Shown: piece after piece, positions 61,045-64,000 of the stretch | Numbering within the stretch: position 1 is the stretch's first letter | Layout of the letters: each line of letters starts with the position of its first letter | NCBI GenBank assembly: GCA_038199985.1 | Contig: JBBPYK010000093.1 | Span: 1-64,000 of the forward strand | Source of the DNA: Arthrobacter_J sp038199985 | GTDB taxonomy: Bacteria > Actinomycetota > Actinomycetes > Actinomycetales > Micrococcaceae | Reading direction: 5' to 3' | DNA: 64,000 nt | Made by a program: the position numbers and the translations under genes | Notes under the pieces: model-generated | What the model was told of the DNA's origin: nothing | The model's input: the letters and a program-made list of their open reading frames with translations, nothing else | The model's database searches: none

Positions 61045-62163
61045 CTAGGTCCGCAGTCTGTCCAGGGCTGCATCAATGCGCTCATCGGGAGCAGTTAGCG
61101 CAACCCGGATATTTCCATGGCCAGCTTGACCGTAGAAAGTGCCGGGCCCCACCACAATGCCTCGGTCGGCCAGACGCCCAACTGTTGTCCACGTGTCCTC
61201 GCCCGTACTTCCCCACAGGTAGAGCCCGGCTTCCGAGTCGCTGATGACGAGGCCGAAGTCTTGAAGTGCCGGAAGCAGCCGTTGCCTGCGCGCGCGGTAG
61301 AGATCTTTCTGCGCAGCAACATGAGCATGGTCGCCAAGGGCAACGCGCATGGCCTCCTGCACGGGATACGGGACGATCATGCCCGCATGCTTGCGACTAT
61401 TGATCAGGTTTGCCATGACCTCGCCATGTCCAGCGACGAACGCTGCTCGATAGCCAGCCATATTGGACTGCTTACTCATCGAGTACACCGAAAGTAGACC
61501 CTCATGGCTGCCACCGGATACCTCAGGATCTAGGACGCTGGGCACAATGTGCCCATCCCACTGACCCCAGCCGAGCTCGGCATAGCATTCATCCGAAGCC
61601 ACCATGGCACCGATACTTCTGGCTTGAGCCACGATGGCGGCCAGCGAGTTCCGAGAACGGACGGCACCCGTTGGATTGCCGGGGCTGTTGATCCACACGA
61701 GCCGCACCCGGGCGCGTGTATCAGCGTCGAGCTCGTCCAGATCATCTGCGGCAACAGAGGTGGCTCCCGCTAAACGTGCGCCAACGTCGTATGTTGGATA
61801 CGCCACGACGGGACGCACGACGACGTCGCCGTCGCCCAGCCCCAGAAGAGTAGGAAGCCAGGCCACCATTTCTTTGGACCCAACCGTCGGCATGATGTTC
61901 TGCGGGTTAAGGTCAGGTACGGACCGGCGTCGGCTGAACCAGTCTGAAATGGCCTCGCGCAGGGTCGCAGTTCCGTGCGTCGTGGGGTATCCGGGTGCAT
62001 CAGCGGCGGCTGAAAGCGCACTGCGTACTACGTCGGGGGTGGGATCCACGGGCGTACCGATGGAGAGATTGACGATGCCATCAGGATGCTGTGCAGCCCT
62101 CGCAACGTACGGAGCCAGCGCCTCCCATGGGTACTCGGGTAGATCGAGGCCAAACCTGGCCAC
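61045..62163 (-). CDS. dapC: succinyldiaminopimelate transaminase
   Basis: A 372-residue fold-type I PLP aminotransferase. The Schiff-base Lys lies in SVYSMSKQSNMAGYRAAFVA, with LVWINSPGNPTGAV and ASDECYAELGWG as cofactor motifs. DapC links DapD and DapE in the succinylase lysine pathway. I start at GTG 62163, two bases after the fdxA stop; the open frame extends through fdxA antisense-free sequence but has no family similarity. The fdxA-dapC pair matches Rv1177-Rv1178. Confidence 0.92.
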   Translation of the reverse strand: MARFGLDLPEYPWEALAPYVARAAQHPDGIVNLSIGTPVDPTPDVVRSALSAAADAPGYPTTHGTATLREAISDWFSRRRSVPDLNPQNIMPTVGSKEMVAWLPTLLGLGDGDVVVRPVVAYPTYDVGARLAGATSVAADDLDELDADTRARVRLVWINSPGNPTGAVRSRNSLAAIVAQARSIGAMVASDECYAELGWGQWDGHIVPSVLDPEVSGGSHEGLLSVYSMSKQSNMAGYRAAFVAGHGEVMANLINSRKHAGMIVPYPVQEAMRVALGDHAHVAAQKDLYRARRQRLLPALQDFGLVISDSEAGLYLWGSTGEDTWTTVGRLADRGIVVGPGTFYGQAGHGNIRVALTAPDERIDAALDRLRT

Positions 62164-62165
62164 GG

Positions 62166-62489
62166 TCAGTCCTGGTTCTGCGGCGGAAGCGATGCGATAC
62201 CGGAGTGATCTTTGTGCGTATTGCCGAGTTTTGCGGCTCCGCCCGGAGACCCCAGCTCGTCGAAGAACTCGACGTTGAATTTGTAGTACTCCGCCCATTC
62301 CTCCGGCGTATCATCCTCATAGTAGATAGCCTCAACCGGGCACACGGGCTCACAGGCACCGCAGTCTACACACTCGTCTGGATGTATATAGAGGGACCGT
62401 TCACCTTCATAAATGCAGTCAACGGGGCATTCTTCGATGCACGCCTTGTCTTTGACATCCACGCATGGCTGCGCGATTACGTACGTCAC
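62166..62489 (-). CDS. fdxA: seven-iron ferredoxin
   Basis: A 107-residue ferredoxin with two clusters. The first set CVDVKDKACIEECPVDC binds [3Fe-4S] with its missing cluster Cys; the second CVDCGACEPVCPVEAI binds [4Fe-4S]. An acidic tail follows, as usual. AAGGAAAGG lies about ten bases before the GTG. Co-transcribed with dapC. Confidence 0.94.
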   Translation of the reverse strand: MTYVIAQPCVDVKDKACIEECPVDCIYEGERSLYIHPDECVDCGACEPVCPVEAIYYEDDTPEEWAEYYKFNVEFFDELGSPGGAAKLGNTHKDHSGIASLPPQNQD

Positions 62490-62593
62490 GACCCAACGCC
62501 TTTCCTTCGGGCACTTTGGCTCCCCCCTTTAACAGGTGTGAGCCACTCTAATACCAGCTTAGTGACCGTACCCGCAATACCATAGCCGGGACG

Positions 62594-62599
62594 TAAACT
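62594..62599 (+). promoter_or_regulatory. -10 element (TAAACT) of the SH3-like gene
   Basis: TAAACT ends six bases before the ATG at 62606, a leaderless arrangement. Confidence 0.45.
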
Positions 62600-62605
62600 G
62601 TCGAG

Positions 62606-62830
62606 ATGGACCCACTCCACCTCCTGCGATCTCTCAAACCAGGCTCACGAGTGGTTGTCCGCTACCGGATCGCTGACGGGCTGACCGATGCTCTGGGAGA
62701 TCTTCTTGAGATCGACGAAACGACCTGCACGGTACGGACCCGTCGGGAGGACGCGGTCGTGCCCTTGAACGCGGTGACTGCCGCACGAGCAGTACCCCCT
62801 GCCCCGCTGCCCCGCCGTCGTGCTCACTGA
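62606..62830 (+). CDS. stand-alone SH3-like domain protein
   Basis: A 74-residue protein that looks like the N-terminal domain of Rv0428c-type GNAT acetyltransferases: GSRVVVRYRIADGLTDALGD, TVRTRREDAVVPLNAV, and the ending AVPPAPLPRR. No acetyltransferase part follows; the frame stops at 62830 and the next gene is a regulator. It could be a true single-domain protein or a remnant. It has its own leaderless-type promoter, which favours a real gene. Confidence 0.6.
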   Translation: MDPLHLLRSLKPGSRVVVRYRIADGLTDALGDLLEIDETTCTVRTRREDAVVPLNAVTAARAVPPAPLPRRRAH

Positions 62831-62940
62831 GCTGTGGAGCTCGGTGAGCAGGAGAGCATTGGCCTTGAAGCGTACTGATTCAATGGGGGTTGAGCTTGGG
62901 TCTGCCATTGATATATGTCAATCACAGAGTTGAACTGACG

Positions 62941-62946
62941 TACAAT
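62941..62946 (+). promoter_or_regulatory. -10 element (TACAAT) of the ArsR-type gene
   Basis: TACAAT ends six bases before the ATG at 62953. TGTCA and TGACG half-sites nearby (62916-62940) may be an operator. Confidence 0.5.
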
Positions 62947-62952
62947 TTCCTT

Positions 62953-63447
62953 ATGGCAACAGACGAGGACGTACAGGCGCGCGGCCGAGCATTGAGCTCA
63001 CCTGTGAGGCTCCGGATACTACGACTCTGCCTACACAAGGCACGGACTAATAAGGAGATTGCGGAAAGGCTCGACCTGAACCCAGCAACATCTCTACACC
63101 ACGTCAGGACCCTGCTCACCACTGGCTTTCTTGCCGCCGAGGAAGTCCGGACCGGTAACCGCGGGGCAAAAGAGATTCCCTACAGGGCAACCGGCCTCTC
63201 CTGGGGCTCAAAGATACCCGATGCTGCGCCTATCCTCGTGGAAACATTTCTCCAGGAAATCGACGGTCTTGCGCCAACGGACATCGACGTTTGGCGCCTG
63301 GGCGTCAAACTCAATAGGGAAAATCGGGACGAAATGATGGGCAAGCTACGCGAAGTCTTCCAAGAATACGCAACGAGGGAAGCCGACGACGACGGAACTG
63401 CCACATCGATCCTCATGGCCCACCACATAGACCGAACGGCCGACTAA
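62953..63447 (+). CDS. ArsR-type winged-helix regulator
   Basis: A 164-residue regulator with an ArsR-like winged helix: LSSPVRLRILRLCLHKARTN followed by KEIAERLDLNPATSLHHVRTL and a wing in EEVRTGNRGAKEIPYRATG. No metal-binding cysteines are present, so it is not a classic metal sensor. The C-terminal half is helical and unassigned. ATG 62953 is preferred over an earlier start because a -10 TACAAT is six bases upstream. Its end overlaps the convergent membrane protein gene by four bases. Confidence 0.83.
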   Translation: MATDEDVQARGRALSSPVRLRILRLCLHKARTNKEIAERLDLNPATSLHHVRTLLTTGFLAAEEVRTGNRGAKEIPYRATGLSWGSKIPDAAPILVETFLQEIDGLAPTDIDVWRLGVKLNRENRDEMMGKLREVFQEYATREADDDGTATSILMAHHIDRTAD

Positions 63448-63941
63448 CCGACGCTGCTCTGCCCAGCTGACGGTTTCCTGCGCTTCTTCAACGTAAGCGT
63501 CACCAGCACCAGGGCCAGAATGCCGACGACGGCCTGGCCAAAGATCCACACATTGCCAGCGACCGCGACTGGTGCCGCACTCGCGCCCGTGGATCCTGAC
63601 ACAATCAACGACGACGCCCCGCTCAAAGTGGCTGCCATCCCTGTCAGCGCATAGGTGAGGACTGCTACTGCGGCCGTGGGCCAGACACTTCTAAAACATG
63701 TGCCCACGAATACTGCAATAGACCCACTCAGTACTAGGGCTGCCACCGCACCGAGGGGAAAGCCCACCATCGACTGTCCGTGGAGCGCCGTTCCACCGGC
63801 TGAGGCTGCGACTGATCCGAGGACAATGACAGCGACTCTCAACCCCCAAGACCCTGCAAGACCTTTTCGGGTGGGAGCTGGGCCCCCGAGCTTAACTCCA
63901 GACGGCAGCCCACCTATGGTGGACTGCCGCTGCGTAGTCAT
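63444..63941 (-). CDS. actinobacterial membrane protein of unknown function
   Basis: A 165-residue protein with about four membrane helices (VAVIVLGSVAASAGGTAL; FPLGAVAALVLSGSIAVFVG; TAAVAVLTYALTGMAATL; VVGILALVLVTLTL) and a basic tail. It resembles the small membrane protein found beside mshB in actinobacteria (Rv1171 position). No enzymatic motif. TAGAAT six bases before the ATG suggests a leaderless message, and overlaps the stop of the gene upstream. Confidence 0.75.
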   Translation of the reverse strand: MTTQRQSTIGGLPSGVKLGGPAPTRKGLAGSWGLRVAVIVLGSVAASAGGTALHGQSMVGFPLGAVAALVLSGSIAVFVGTCFRSVWPTAAVAVLTYALTGMAATLSGASSLIVSGSTGASAAPVAVAGNVWIFGQAVVGILALVLVTLTLKKRRKPSAGQSSVG

Positions 63942-63947
63942 GCTTCT

Positions 63948-63953
63948 ATTCTA
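63948..63953 (-). promoter_or_regulatory. -10 element (TAGAAT) of the membrane protein gene
   Basis: TAGAAT on the minus strand ends six bases before the ATG at 63941 and shares its TAG with the stop codon of the preceding gene. Confidence 0.45.
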
Positions 63954-64000
63954 GGCGCGAGTACGTGAACGGGCTGCCTTGGCCCGCTCACCAGCATTGA
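63951..64000 (-). CDS. C-terminal end of a gene continuing right of the window
   Basis: One minus-strand frame enters from the right edge and stops with TAG at 63951-63953, reading NAGERAKAARSRTRA. The position, nine bases before the membrane protein gene, and the order known from other actinobacteria suggest mshB (mycothiol deacetylase), but 15 residues cannot prove it. Confidence 0.4.
   Translation of the reverse strand, partial: NAGERAKAARSRTRA

Noticed and set aside
1..64000. CRISPR array, prophage or biosynthetic cluster
   Set aside because: No regularly spaced repeats, phage structural genes, or synthase-type enzymes were found; nearly all genes belong to core families.

Overview
The window comes from a high-GC Gram-positive chromosome, most likely a Micrococcaceae (Arthrobacter-like) actinobacterium. 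The basis is the AdnAB motor-nuclease, the UvrD2 helicase with a tetracysteine and HRDC domain, DUF3107, DUF3117 and DUF2342 proteins, a coproporphyrin-type heme cluster, a SigE/anti-sigma/TatB block and a gluABCD operon. Gene order resembles the Mycobacterium tuberculosis Rv3193c-Rv3211 and Rv1170-Rv1232c neighbourhoods (compared from memory), so most of the window is conserved core chromosome.

Layout. 1-1.9 kb: the only clearly accessory part, with the end of an IS3-type element, a membrane-anchored Nudix-like protein, gene debris, and an initiator tRNA-Met with its own promoter and hairpin. 2-20.5 kb: UPF0182 membrane protein, Lon-like PDZ protease, two metallopeptidase-like proteins, UvrD2, NudC, a phosphotransferase, AdnB/AdnA, an alkyltransferase-like protein and a DnaQ-type exonuclease, i.e. 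DNA repair and nucleotide quality control. 20.5-30.8 kb: a complete heme pathway, hemE-hemY-hemQ-hemH-hemC-hemD-hemB-hemL on the minus strand with hemA divergent. 30.8-36.8 kb: MoeZ, a TetR regulator, DUF3107, then thiO-thiS-thiG behind a TPP riboswitch with thiE divergent, and a MiaE-like ferritin-fold protein. 36.8-42.5 kb: a DEAD-box RNA helicase preceded by an unannotated chain of leader ORFs, an orphan adenine methyltransferase, a PHP phosphoesterase and a proline aminopeptidase, with a REP-like palindrome. 42.5-49.4 kb: a general stress protein, an MgtE-like protein without membrane channel, DUF1003 protein, Mrp, TatB, anti-sigma factor, SigE, O-methyltransferase, DUF3117. 49.6-55.4 kb: PIG-V-like mannosyltransferase, DivIVA-like protein, LOG-family hydrolase, and glutamate transporter gluABCD. 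55.4-64 kb: dapE, dapD, a membrane-anchored SLT-like protein, galE, gltA, dapC-fdxA, a stand-alone SH3-like protein, an ArsR-type regulator and a membrane protein.

The strongest window-wide signal is promoter architecture. In 17 first-of-unit genes a TANNNT hexamer ends 5 to 7 bases before the start codon, which points to widespread leaderless transcription and helps choose several starts. The most interesting local signal is the rhlE leader: MLLA-stop overlaps a 42-codon ORF whose TGA directly abuts the helicase ATG. I saw no complete novel defence system, prophage, CRISPR array or biosynthetic cluster.
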